NCBI RefSeq assembly: GCF_028898945.1
Contig: NZ_CP118607.1
Span: forward strand, 1,536,001 to 1,600,000
Direction: 5' to 3'
Length of the DNA: 64,000 nucleotides
From: Pseudomonas sp. PSKL.D1
GTDB taxonomy: Bacteria > Pseudomonadota > Gammaproteobacteria > Pseudomonadales > Pseudomonadaceae
This document shows, in pieces, positions 46,465 to 53,871 of the stretch. Every line of letters starts with the position of its first letter. The stretch's first letter is position 1. The notes beneath the pieces are model-generated. The model had not been told where the DNA came from, did no database searches, and saw only the letters and a program-made list of their open reading frames with translations. Position numbers and translations under genes: made by a program.

Positions 46465-47862
46465 ATGAAAATGAATCGGGAGACCGGCGTGAAGCTAGAA
46501 ACGCGAAGTATCGAATTTGTCCCACACGCTGAGCGTTATGGCACGCCGAAACGACTGTTCACCATCTGGTTCAGCTCCAACTTCCAGATAACCGCGCTGA
46601 TGGTCGGCACCTTGGGCGCCGCTTCGGGGTTGAGTTTTGGCTGGACGTTGCTGGCCCTGCTGGTTGGCAACCTGATCGGCACCGTGTTCATGGCTGCGCA
46701 CTCTGCCCAGGGCCCTCATTTGGGTGTGCCGCAGATGATCCAGAGCCGGGCGCAGTTCGGCGTCCATGGTGCGGCGATCCCGTTGCTGGTGATGGTCACG
46801 GCGGCGGTGCTGTTCCTGGCCGCCAGCGGTGTGCTGATGCGTGAGGCCCTGCAGGCGCTGGTGCCGATGAGCGATGGCCAGGCGATTGTGGTGGTCGGGG
46901 TACTGACCTTCATCATCGGCTTCATTGGCTACGAACTCATTCACCGCCTGGGCGCGTGGATGAGCTTGCTGTCCACGCTGGTGTTTGCCGGGGCTTTGCT
47001 GCTGATCCTGCTGCACCCAGGCGACAGGGCCGCAGCGTTAGGTACCGGCTTTTCATTCACCGCCTTCAGCCTGATCGTGGCCCAAGCCGCCTCCTGGACG
47101 CTGGGCTACGGCCCCTATGTGGCGGATTACTCGCGTTACCTGCCGGCCAACGTCAACCCGCGCGCCACGTTCTGGGCCACCTACGGCGGTTGTGCGTTGG
47201 GCTCTTTCGCCATGATGGCATTGGGTGCGCTGGTGGCCGTGGAACTCCCCGCGGCGCTGGGGCACGACCCTGCAACGGCCATTGCTGCGCTGTTTGGCTC
47301 TTGGGCACCATTGGCGCTGGCGGTGATTGCGCTGGGGGTGATCCAGTACAACGTGCTGTGCCTGTACAGCGCCTACATGTCGGCGGTGACCATTTTTGGC
47401 GCGTTCAAGCCCATCACCCACGTCACCGCGACGGCCAAAGCGATGGTCATGGCTTGCCTGACCACAGCTGCAACGCTGATAGCCATTGCCACCCAGTACC
47501 ATTTCGACACGTTCTTCGCCGACATCCTGATCGGCCAGCTGTACCTGCTGATTCCGTGGAGCGCGATCAACCTGGTGGATTATTACTGGGTGTGCAGGGG
47601 CCGCTATGACGTGGGGGCTTTGTACGACTGCAAAGGGCGTTACGGCCGCTTCAATCGGCGCACCCTGGCGGTGTACGCCGTGTCGATCATTGGCACGATC
47701 CCGTTCATGAAACTGTCGTTCTACACCGGCTTCGTGGCCGAGTGGCTGGGCGCGGACATCAGCTGGGCGATGGGCCTGATCCTGGCCGGCGCGCTTTACT
47801 GCATGGTCCACAGCCGCGCAAGCAAGCCGCTGCCCACCCCCTTGAAATACGACCCCCTGTAG
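46465..47862 (+). CDS. NCS1 family purine/cytosine permease
   Basis: This encodes about 465 residues with roughly twelve membrane segments. The N-terminal GTPKRLFTIWFSSNFQ followed by GLSFGWTLLALLVGNLIG, and the motif AHSAQGPHLGVPQMIQSRAQFG, are typical of cytosine permease (CodB)/NCS1 carriers; YADYSRYLP-like YVADYSRYLPAN is also present. It probably takes up a nucleobase or related compound by cation symport, but the exact substrate is not clear. Alternative starts at 46471 (ATG) and a GTG at 46489 exist. Its TAG stop lies in a REP element. Confidence 0.87.
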   Translation: MKMNRETGVKLETRSIEFVPHAERYGTPKRLFTIWFSSNFQITALMVGTLGAASGLSFGWTLLALLVGNLIGTVFMAAHSAQGPHLGVPQMIQSRAQFGVHGAAIPLLVMVTAAVLFLAASGVLMREALQALVPMSDGQAIVVVGVLTFIIGFIGYELIHRLGAWMSLLSTLVFAGALLLILLHPGDRAAALGTGFSFTAFSLIVAQAASWTLGYGPYVADYSRYLPANVNPRATFWATYGGCALGSFAMMALGALVAVELPAALGHDPATAIAALFGSWAPLALAVIALGVIQYNVLCLYSAYMSAVTIFGAFKPITHVTATAKAMVMACLTTAATLIAIATQYHFDTFFADILIGQLYLLIPWSAINLVDYYWVCRGRYDVGALYDCKGRYGRFNRRTLAVYAVSIIGTIPFMKLSFYTGFVAEWLGADISWAMGLILAGALYCMVHSRASKPLPTPLKYDPL

Positions 47863-47904
47863 GAGCGGCTTTAGCCGCGAAAGGGCCGCAAAGCGGCCCC
47901 GGCA
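47857..47904. repeat. REP element supplying the stop codon of the permease gene
   Basis: CCTGTAGGAGCGGCTTTAGC begins the element; the TAG at 47860-47862 within GTAGGAG terminates the NCS1 gene. The GGGCCGCAAAGCGGCCC hairpin arm follows. Confidence 0.8.
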
Positions 47905-48206
47905 TTCTAAACCCGCGTCCATCTTTATTTGCCTGGGCTGACTCTGTGGGCGTCTTGCTTGCCGGTGCGATTTACCCGTGCAAAAGACACCGTGGTGGAT
48001 GGCACCGGCTGCGCCGGTGATCGCGGGTAAACCCGCTCCTACACCGATCGCATCCGCTGAGACGCGCGCGATATCAGGTGAGAATGGGCTTATCTCGCGA
48101 ATGGGCATCAGTTGCTCCCGCAGGTATTTCGCAATGCTCAGGAGAAGGAAATTCCTGTAGGAGCGGCCTTGTGTCGCGAAAGGGCTGCAAAGCAGCCCCA
48201 GCGATT
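47905..48206. repeat. REP-rich gap without a gene
   Basis: About 300 bases hold at least two more REP-type units: a GCGGGTAAACCCGCTCCTAC unit near 48021-48040 and a CTGTAGGAGCGGCCTTGTGT unit near 48155-48202. No coding sequence is supported here. Confidence 0.7.
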
Positions 48207-48463
48207 TCAGACCTCACTCACCTCTTCTAGGCGGCGCGTGATGGGTTCTAAAGGCGCCCGCCCCGCCAACCCCACCCGCATGTCATTCCCACTCGGCTGC
48301 TGATACAAACTCAACCCAAACTCCGGCAGCACCGCCAACAGATAGTCAAAGATATCCCCCTGAATCCGCTCATAGTCGGCCCACACGGTGGTAGTGGTGA
48401 AGCTGTAGATCTCCAGCGGCACGCCCTCGGCACGGGTTTGCATCTGCCGCACCATGCAGGTCA
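48207..48463 (-). pseudogene. Duplicated 3' fragment of the YbdG-type mechanosensitive channel gene
   Basis: The minus strand encodes the last 85 or so residues of the channel gene found intact at 49644-50942. The stretch 48255-48463 aligns base by base with 49689-49897 (constant offset 1434, no gaps) with about 7-10% differences, and homology stops sharply at 48463/49897. The fragment has no 5' part, promoter or complete domain. The REP unit next to it is also duplicated (48151 versus 49589). It is a remnant flanking the DUF6124/DUF3077 cassette. Confidence 0.88.
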
Positions 48464-48521
48464 CCGATTACTATCTACACACTACTACCTACTCGAGTGA
48501 TTTCGGGCAGAAAGCCCCCTA

Positions 48522-48610
48522 GGTTCTGTACGAAAAGCCTTGATACTTTTTCATGCTGCGTTGAAAACAGCCTTGCCTGACCTGCGTCTCAAGACTTTTC
48601 GTACAGAACC
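48522..48610. mobile_element. MITE-like element with perfect inverted ends
   Basis: The 89-base element has perfect 16-base terminal inverted repeats, GGTTCTGTACGAAAAG and its complement, that extend imperfectly inward (CTTGATA versus CTTGAGA). It is flanked by TA on both sides (48520-48521 and 48611-48612), consistent with a TA target duplication. It contains no gene, so mobilisation would require a transposase elsewhere. Confidence 0.7.
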
Positions 48611-48706
48611 TAATGGCTAAAAAATCAGATTTTGCCTCTTTTTTGTAGGACGTTTCCCAAAGATACTGTCAGCCATTGTGGTGTCATGAGTCGCCCTCTA
48701 GTCTCA

Positions 48707-48912
48707 GCCGGTCGTTGCCATTCAACGACCGGCTTTGACAGGCCGACTCAAATTACAATCCTCAGCTTTGCCTTCAATGGCGGCTGTGCGTGGGGCGCCT
48801 TCGGGTGCGCCGGGTTTCTCAATTTGACCGGTCTGTCAACCCGTGCACAGCTGCCACCCTTTGTTTGACAGCAAATGGTGGTGGTCCCCAGCCACAAATT
48901 GAGGGTTACACC
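48707..48912 (+). promoter_or_regulatory. Structured leader upstream of the DUF6124 gene
   Basis: A perfect 11-base hairpin (GCCGGTCGTTG / CAACGACCGGC, 48707-48733) is followed by TTT. Further on, CTCAATTTG (48818-48826) is complementary to CAAATTGAG (48895-48903), whose end overlaps the GAGGG ribosome-binding site of the gene at 48913. Between these arms CCACC/GGTGG with TTTG/CAAA forms an inner hairpin (48854-48881), and CTGTCAA (48833-48839) can pair with TTGACAG in its loop (48865-48871) or with another TTGACAG at 48735-48741. This suggests an RNA that can occlude or expose the ribosome-binding site. Confidence 0.55.
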
Positions 48913-49155
48913 ATGTTGAAGATAGTCCCCGATCCACCGTTCAACCTCCATTCCCTGGAAGACACGCTGCTGATGGCTGCGGACTACGCACTCTGCGCAG
49001 AAGCCGTCGCTCAGCAAGCGCGATTGATGCAGCCGAAATCACCCGTCTCGGTTTTGATGATGACGTCGATGCACGAACTGGAAACCCTTCGCAGGTTGCT
49101 CGAGTCAGCGTTAGCTCAAGTTCAAAAGCCAACGGATGCACAGCCGCTGCATTAG
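48913..49155 (+). CDS. DUF6124 family small protein
   Basis: This encodes 80 residues, mostly helical. The start MLKIVPDPPFNLHSLEDTLL and the following helix with AADYALCAEAVAQQA are characteristic of a small protein family that is abundant and multicopy in Pseudomonas (DUF6124, from memory). Function is unknown. GAGGG lies nine bases before the ATG at 48913 but is part of a predicted stem. The gene is followed by a DUF3077 gene, the usual partner. Confidence 0.75.
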   Translation: MLKIVPDPPFNLHSLEDTLLMAADYALCAEAVAQQARLMQPKSPVSVLMMTSMHELETLRRLLESALAQVQKPTDAQPLH

Positions 49156-49236
49156 TCCGCGCCATGATTTGCCTGGGCCGTTGGCTTACCGGTGACGCGC
49201 CAGCCCAGGCATCAACAATTTCAGGGAGAAGAACTC

Positions 49237-49506
49237 GTGGCCACCGAAGAAACTCATTTCACTGTTGGCAAAACCACCTTTTACCAAGGTGAAAATCAGA
49301 CCCATCCATTGTTCCGCATCGAGCCCGGCATCCCTTGCCAGAGCGCCCGAGAACAAGCCTCAGAATTGATGGGCTACGCTCGTGACCTTTCCATTGATGG
49401 CCTGATGGATGACAAACCCCAGCTACTCTGGGCCTCGCACTACCTCTGCGCTCTAGCCAAGGCACTGCTAGACGATGCTGAACTGGGTATGATGAAGAAC
49501 GCCTGA
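49237..49506 (+). CDS. DUF3077 family small protein
   Basis: This encodes 89 residues from a GTG at 49237, preceded by AGGGAGAAG. The stretch TTFYQGENQTHPLFRIEPGI and the helical part with AREQASELMGYARDL and ASHYLCALAKALLDD match the Pseudomonas DUF3077 pattern. Function is unknown. It lies 81 bases after the DUF6124 gene on the same strand, and both are flanked by the two copies of the channel-gene 3' end. Confidence 0.78.
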   Translation: MATEETHFTVGKTTFYQGENQTHPLFRIEPGIPCQSAREQASELMGYARDLSIDGLMDDKPQLLWASHYLCALAKALLDDAELGMMKNA

Positions 49507-49555
49507 AACAGCCAATGTGCCGCTCTCCTTTTGTTTTGCGGTGTAGTTGTTGGCC

Positions 49556-49640
49556 TCTTCGCGGGTAAACCCGCTCCCACAGGTCGGAATTCCTGTAGGA
49601 GCGGCTTCAGCCGCGAAAGGGCCGCAAAGCGGCCCCGGCG
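49556..49640. repeat. REP elements between the DUF3077 gene and the channel gene
   Basis: A GCGGGTAAACCCGCTCCCAC unit is followed by CCTGTAGGAGCGGCTTCAGC and GGGCCGCAAAGCGGCCCC. The second unit is homologous to that at 48153-48202 and is part of the duplicated segment. Confidence 0.8.
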
Positions 49641-49643
49641 ATC

Positions 49644-50942
49644 TCAAGCCTCGTCCATCTCTAGCCGACGCGGCGTCACCTCTGTAGCCGCCCGCCCCGC
49701 CAACCCCACCCGCATATCATTGCCACTCGGCTGCTGATACAAACTCAACCCAAACTCCGGCAGCACCGCCAGCAGGTAGTCAAAGATATCCCCCTGAATC
49801 CGCTCATAGTCGGCCCACACCGTCGTGGTGGTGAAGCAATAGATCTCCAGCGGCACCCCTTCGGCGCTGGTCTGCATCTGCCTCACCATGCAGGTCATGC
49901 CCTTGTGCACGTTGGGGTGATTCTGCAGGTAGGCCAGGGCAAAGGCGCGGAAAGTGCCGATGTTGGTCAGCTTGCGCCGGTTGGCCGCCAGCTCCGGCAC
50001 CGGCCCCAGGGCCTCGTTCCAGGCCATCAGCTCCTGGCGCTTGCCGGCCAGGTAGTCGCCCAGCAGGCTTATCTGGCTCAGGCGGTGCTCTTCGTCCGGC
50101 GTCAGGAAACGCACCCCTGCCGCGTCGATGAACAGGCTGCGCTTGATCCGCCGCCCGCCTGATTGCTGCATGCCGCGGTAGTTGCGGAACGACTCGCTCA
50201 TCAGGCGCCAGGTGGGGATGGATACGATGGTCTTGTCGAAGTTCTGCACCTTGACGGTATGCAGGGTGATGTCCACCACATCGCCATCGGCACCCACCTG
50301 CGGCATTTCGATCCAGTCGCCCACGTGCAGCATGTCGTTGCTGGTGAGCTGCACGCTGGCGACGAACGACAGCAGGGTGTCCTTGTACACCAACAGCAGC
50401 ACCGCCGACATCGCACCCAGGCCAGACAGCAGCAACAGCGGCGAGCGGTCGATCAGGGTGGCGACGATGACGATGGAGGCGAAGATCCACAGCATCATCT
50501 TGGCCAGCTGCACGTAGCCCTTGATCGAGCGGGTGCGGGCGTGTTCGGTGCGGGCGTAGATGGCCAGCAGGCCGTCCAGCAGGCACGAAAGCGCCAGGGT
50601 CATGAACAGCAGGGTAAAGGCCAGCGCCACGTTGCCGAGGAAGTGCTGGGCGGTGTCGGACAGCTCGGGCACCAGTTTGAGGCCGAACTGGATCACCAGC
50701 GACGGCGTGGTCTGGGCCAGGCGGTGGAACACCTTGTTGTGGCGCAGGTCTTCCAGCCAGGCCAGGGCGCTCTGGCGCGCCAGCAGGCGGGTGGCGTGCA
50801 GCATCAGGAAGCGTGCCAGGCGGCCCAGCACCAGAGAAATCACCAGCAGCACGGCCAGGCCGATGGCCGCGTGCAGCAGGGGATGTTGGTCGAGCGTGCC
50901 CCACAGGTCGAGGCTGTCGCGCCAGATTTGTTGGATATCCAT
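49644..50942 (-). CDS. Mechanosensitive ion channel, MscS superfamily, YbdG-like
   Basis: This encodes 432 residues from the ATG at 50942 (an ATG at 50981 is an alternative). About five membrane segments occupy residues 15-190, followed by the MscS beta domain with DWIEMPQVGADGDVVDITLHTV and the YbdG-type insertion KVQNFDKTIVSIPTWRLMSESFRNYRGM. The C-terminal cytoplasmic part is alpha/beta. Such channels open on membrane tension during osmotic downshock. The 3' end is duplicated at 48207-48463. It is divergent from the DEAD-box helicase gene. Confidence 0.9.
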   Translation of the reverse strand: MDIQQIWRDSLDLWGTLDQHPLLHAAIGLAVLLVISLVLGRLARFLMLHATRLLARQSALAWLEDLRHNKVFHRLAQTTPSLVIQFGLKLVPELSDTAQHFLGNVALAFTLLFMTLALSCLLDGLLAIYARTEHARTRSIKGYVQLAKMMLWIFASIVIVATLIDRSPLLLLSGLGAMSAVLLLVYKDTLLSFVASVQLTSNDMLHVGDWIEMPQVGADGDVVDITLHTVKVQNFDKTIVSIPTWRLMSESFRNYRGMQQSGGRRIKRSLFIDAAGVRFLTPDEEHRLSQISLLGDYLAGKRQELMAWNEALGPVPELAANRRKLTNIGTFRAFALAYLQNHPNVHKGMTCMVRQMQTSAEGVPLEIYCFTTTTVWADYERIQGDIFDYLLAVLPEFGLSLYQQPSGNDMRVGLAGRAATEVTPRRLEMDEA

Positions 50943-51046
50943 AGCGTGTAGAAGGTCTTTTACAGCGAAACGAAGCGCCATTAGAGCGCGGAAGCCGACA
51001 AAGTTGCCAAAAGAAATTCGGCTAAGGCGGCAGAAAACGTTACCCT

Positions 51047-52408
51047 ATGCAACTGAATTTCCCGCACTTGCCTGAGGTTACCTCCGTGTTCTCCCAATTC
51101 GCCCTGCACGAACGCCTGCTTAAAGCCGTGGCCGAGCTTAAATTTGTCGAGCCAACCCCGGTGCAGGCCGCGGCCATTCCCCTGGCCCTGCAAGGGCGCG
51201 ACCTGCGTGTGACCGCGCAGACCGGTAGCGGCAAAACCGCAGCCTTCGTGCTGCCGCTGCTCAACCGCCTGGTCGACCTGAGCGGCCCGCGCGTCGAAAT
51301 CCGCGCGCTGATCCTGCTGCCGACCCGCGAACTGGCCCAGCAAACCCTCAAGCAAGTGCAGCTGTTCTCGCAGTTCACCTACATCAAGGCGGGCCTGGTC
51401 ACCGGCGGCGAAGACTTCAAGGAACAGGCCGCCATGCTGCGCAAGGTGCCGGACGTGCTGATCGGCACCCCGGGCCGCCTGCTCGAGCAGCTCAACGCCG
51501 GCAACCTCGACCTGTCCCATGTGCAGGTGATGATCCTCGACGAAGCTGACCGCATGCTCGACATGGGCTTTGCCGAAGACATGGAGCGCCTGTGCAAGGA
51601 ATGCGAGAACCGCGAACAGACCTTGCTGTTCTCCGCCACCACCGGCGGTGCAGCCCTGCGCGACATCATCGGCAAGGTGCTCAAAGACCCTGAGCACCTG
51701 ATGCTCAACAGCGTTTCGCAACTGGCCGAAGGCACCCGCCAGCAGATCATCACCGCCGACCACGACCAGCACAAAGAGCAGATCGTGCAGTGGCTGCTGG
51801 CCAACGAGACCTTCGACAAGGCCATCATCTTCACCAATACCCGTGCCCTGGCCGACCGCATTTATGGCCACTTGGTGGCCAAGGATGTCAAAGCCTTCGT
51901 GCTGCATGGCGAAAAGGACCAGAAGGACCGCAAGCTGGCCATCGAGCGCTTCAAGCAGGGTAGCTCCAAGGTGCTGGTGGCCACTGACGTGGCGGCCCGT
52001 GGCCTGGACATCGACGGCCTGGACCTGGTGATCAACTTCGACATGCCACGCAGCGGCGACGAGTACGTGCACCGCGTGGGCCGTACCGGCCGTGCCGGCG
52101 GTGAAGGCCTGGCGATTTCGCTGATCACCCACAACGACTGGAACCTGATGTCGAGCATCGAACGCTACCTCAAGCAGCAGTTCGAGCGCCGGGTGATCAA
52201 GGAAGTGAAGGGCACCTACAGCGGGCCGAAGAAGGTCAAGGCGTCGGGCAAGGCGGTCGGGGCGAAGAAGAAAAAGGTCGACAAGAAGACGGGTGAAAAG
52301 AAAACCGCAGCCAAGCGCAAGCCCACGGCCAAGCCGAGAGCCAATGCGCCGCTCACCAGTTCGGATGGCATGGCGCCGCTGAAGAAGCGCAAGTCCACTG
52401 CCGAGTAA
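51047..52408 (+). CDS. DEAD-box ATP-dependent RNA helicase
   Basis: This encodes 453 residues (446 or so if GTG at 51086 with its better GAGG site is used). Helicase motifs are complete: Q motif PTPVQAAAIPLAL, AQTGSGKT, PTRELAQQ, TPGRLLE, DEADRMLDMGF, SATTGG, ATDVAARGLDI and HRVGRTGRAG. A lysine-rich tail after residue 395 resembles RhlE/SrmB-type extensions that bind RNA. It probably remodels rRNA or mRNA structure, for example at low temperature. REP elements follow its stop. Confidence 0.94.
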   Translation: MQLNFPHLPEVTSVFSQFALHERLLKAVAELKFVEPTPVQAAAIPLALQGRDLRVTAQTGSGKTAAFVLPLLNRLVDLSGPRVEIRALILLPTRELAQQTLKQVQLFSQFTYIKAGLVTGGEDFKEQAAMLRKVPDVLIGTPGRLLEQLNAGNLDLSHVQVMILDEADRMLDMGFAEDMERLCKECENREQTLLFSATTGGAALRDIIGKVLKDPEHLMLNSVSQLAEGTRQQIITADHDQHKEQIVQWLLANETFDKAIIFTNTRALADRIYGHLVAKDVKAFVLHGEKDQKDRKLAIERFKQGSSKVLVATDVAARGLDIDGLDLVINFDMPRSGDEYVHRVGRTGRAGGEGLAISLITHNDWNLMSSIERYLKQQFERRVIKEVKGTYSGPKKVKASGKAVGAKKKKVDKKTGEKKTAAKRKPTAKPRANAPLTSSDGMAPLKKRKSTAE

Positions 52409-52411
52409 GCA

Positions 52412-52544
52412 CTGTAGGAGCGGCCTTGCCGGGGCGCCGGACCGGTCGGAAAGGGCCGCAAAGCGGCCCCACGATCTCAGCGTTGACGCTGGAATTGCTG
52501 GGGCTGCTCCGCAGCCCTTTCGCGACACTAGGCCGCTCCTACAG
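52412..52544. repeat. Inverted pair of REP elements after the helicase gene
   Basis: CTGTAGGAGCGGCCTTGCC at the left and GGCCGCTCCTACAG at the right form inverted ends, with GGGCCGCAAAGCGGCCCC and GGGGCTGCTCCGCAGCCC hairpins inside. Confidence 0.8.
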
Positions 52545-52587
52545 GTCTCCTGCAGTCACCGACCCCGTGCTTCCTACAAGCGTTGTG

Positions 52588-52860
52588 TTACGAAGCTTTC
52601 TTTTCTGCTGTCTTCAATTCCTGAATTCGCTTGTCGATCAACTGACACTTGTCGGGCAAGTCCTTACTCGCCGTCCCCAGCTCCATCCCCTGCAGCTCTT
52701 CATTAATTTCCTTGGCCTTCTGCGCATTTTGCTCGGTCAGCTGGCTCACCAGCCCGGCCAGTTCTTCGCGTTTCTGGGTGGCTTCCTCCGGCGTACAGGC
52801 CCAGGCGGGCAGCGCGCCCAGCAGGGCGGTTGCGCAGACGATCGGCAGTAACAGTTTCAT
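52588..52860 (-). CDS. Small periplasmic helical protein
   Basis: This encodes 90 residues from the ATG at 52860, which has GGAGG eight bases upstream. MKLLLPIVCATALLGALPAW is a signal peptide with likely cleavage after AWA, followed by a mature helical protein rich in E, K and Q (KREELAGLVSQLTEQNAQKA) and two cysteines (one right after the signal peptide). The cysteine follows ...AWA and no clear lipobox is present, so a soluble periplasmic protein with a disulfide is more likely than a lipoprotein. No family is recognised. Confidence 0.72.
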   Translation of the reverse strand: MKLLLPIVCATALLGALPAWACTPEEATQKREELAGLVSQLTEQNAQKAKEINEELQGMELGTASKDLPDKCQLIDKRIQELKTAEKKAS

Positions 52861-52982
52861 CCTTTGATCCTCCATACGTGGGCATGCCCGGTGGAGGTGC
52901 TACTGGCCCGCTTGGTTCAGCCACCGCGACAGGCGGTGGCCTATATCCCTGGGTATATGGACCCGCCACCCACAGTTGATGA

Positions 52983-53276
52983 TTAACGTGCCAGATGAGG
53001 CGTTGCGGTCATGTCTATACCCAGTGCTTTCATTACCGCCAAAAATGATTTGAGCGTTGGGTTGCCGTGCTCGCTGAACGAGCGATAAAGCTGTTCACGA
53101 GACAAGCCGGTTTCTTTGGCCAACTCCGTCATACCTTTGGCCCGTGCCACCACACCGACAGCTTTGGCCACGTAGCTGGCGTCTCCTGTTTCCAGGGCGT
53201 CGGTCATGAATAGTGCGATGGCCTCGGGTGTAGTGAGGTAGTCGGCCGGGTCAAACTCAAAAAAGGTGTCAGTCAT
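52983..53276 (-). CDS. Antitoxin, HigA-like (probable addiction module antidote protein)
   Basis: This encodes 97 residues from the ATG at 53276. The N-terminal half (FDPADYLTTPEAIALFMTDALETGD) and the helix-turn-helix AKGMTELAKETGLSREQLYR with GNPTLKSFLAVMKALG are typical of the antidote of RelE/HigB-type addiction modules. It binds and neutralises the toxin and represses the operon. It overlaps the toxin's 3' end by eight bases, with the toxin gene first. Confidence 0.88.
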   Translation of the reverse strand: MTDTFFEFDPADYLTTPEAIALFMTDALETGDASYVAKAVGVVARAKGMTELAKETGLSREQLYRSFSEHGNPTLKSFLAVMKALGIDMTATPHLAR

Positions 53277-53571
53277 TTTGCATCCTCCACGCGCGCAGAA
53301 TCTGGTGGGCAGCCTTGATGTCTCGTTGCTGGCTATCTTTGTCACCACCGCAAAGCAATATCACCAAGGTATCGCCCGATTGGTGAAAGTACACACGGTA
53401 GCCAGGCCCGAGGTGGATTCTGAGTTCACTGACGCCATGCCCAACCGGCGAGACATCGCCGGATATGCCTTCCATGAGTCGGTTGATGCGCGAGATGATC
53501 CTGACTCTTGCCTTGGCATCTTTGAGTCCGATCACCCACTTCCTGAAGCTGCTGGATTCGATTTTTTTCAT
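53269..53571 (-). CDS. Toxin, RelE/ParE superfamily (HigB-like)
   Basis: This encodes 100 residues from the ATG at 53571; an in-frame ATG at 53598 would run through the operator repeat and give an atypical extension. FRKWVIGLKDAKARVRIISRI opens the RelE/ParE fold, and SELRIHLGPGYRVYFHQSGDTLVILLCGGDKDSQ is the family core, with conserved R/Y/Y catalytic-like residues. It probably cleaves mRNA at the ribosome. Coexpressed with the overlapping antitoxin gene. Confidence 0.87.
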   Translation of the reverse strand: MKKIESSSFRKWVIGLKDAKARVRIISRINRLMEGISGDVSPVGHGVSELRIHLGPGYRVYFHQSGDTLVILLCGGDKDSQQRDIKAAHQILRAWRMQND

Positions 53572-53576
53572 CGAAC

Positions 53577-53600
53577 GAATGTAGTTTATAAAATACATTC
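53577..53600 (-). promoter_or_regulatory. Operator/promoter repeat of the toxin-antitoxin operon
   Basis: GAATGTA at 53577-53583 and TACATTC at 53594-53600 form an inverted repeat with a 10-base AT-rich spacer that contains a TATAAA -10-like sequence. It lies six bases upstream of the toxin ATG at 53571, the usual place for autorepression by the antitoxin. Confidence 0.6.
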
Positions 53601-53682
53601 GGGTAACGCTGCAAATGGTTTCTGCAGGTTGCTACCTTGGAGCCAACTGAACCAGGAGCACTTTCTCGTGTAGTCCATTTCT

Positions 53683-53760
53683 GAACTCCACTAGTCTAGA
53701 AATCTGCTGCAATAGTTAACTTTGCAGGCGTGATGGCAGGCTTGAGCGTTAGTGGAGTTC
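53683..53760. repeat. Inverted repeat in the gap before the EamA gene
   Basis: GAACTCCACTA (53683-53693) and its exact complement TAGTGGAGTTC (53750-53760) enclose 56 bases. The 53601-53871 gap carries no gene; it must contain a promoter for the EamA gene. The repeat could be an operator, a long stem or a mobile remnant; I cannot decide. Confidence 0.45.
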
Positions 53761-53871
53761 GCCAGAGGTCGTTATCAAGCTGGCAACGCTGCCCAAGGAA
53801 AACCGATAATCGGATTTTCTTGAACCTGCCGAGCTACTGCCAATGCCAATCTTCACCGTGGAGGCCCGCCC

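Noticed and set aside
50163..50951. 262-codon plus-strand frame inside the channel gene
   Set aside because: Histidine/glutamine-rich antisense shadow of the YbdG-like gene.
52920..52940. GCCACCGC/GCGGTGGC hairpin as terminator of the toxin-antitoxin operon
   Set aside because: The stem is perfect but lies more than 40 bases past the antitoxin stop and has no T run on the minus strand.
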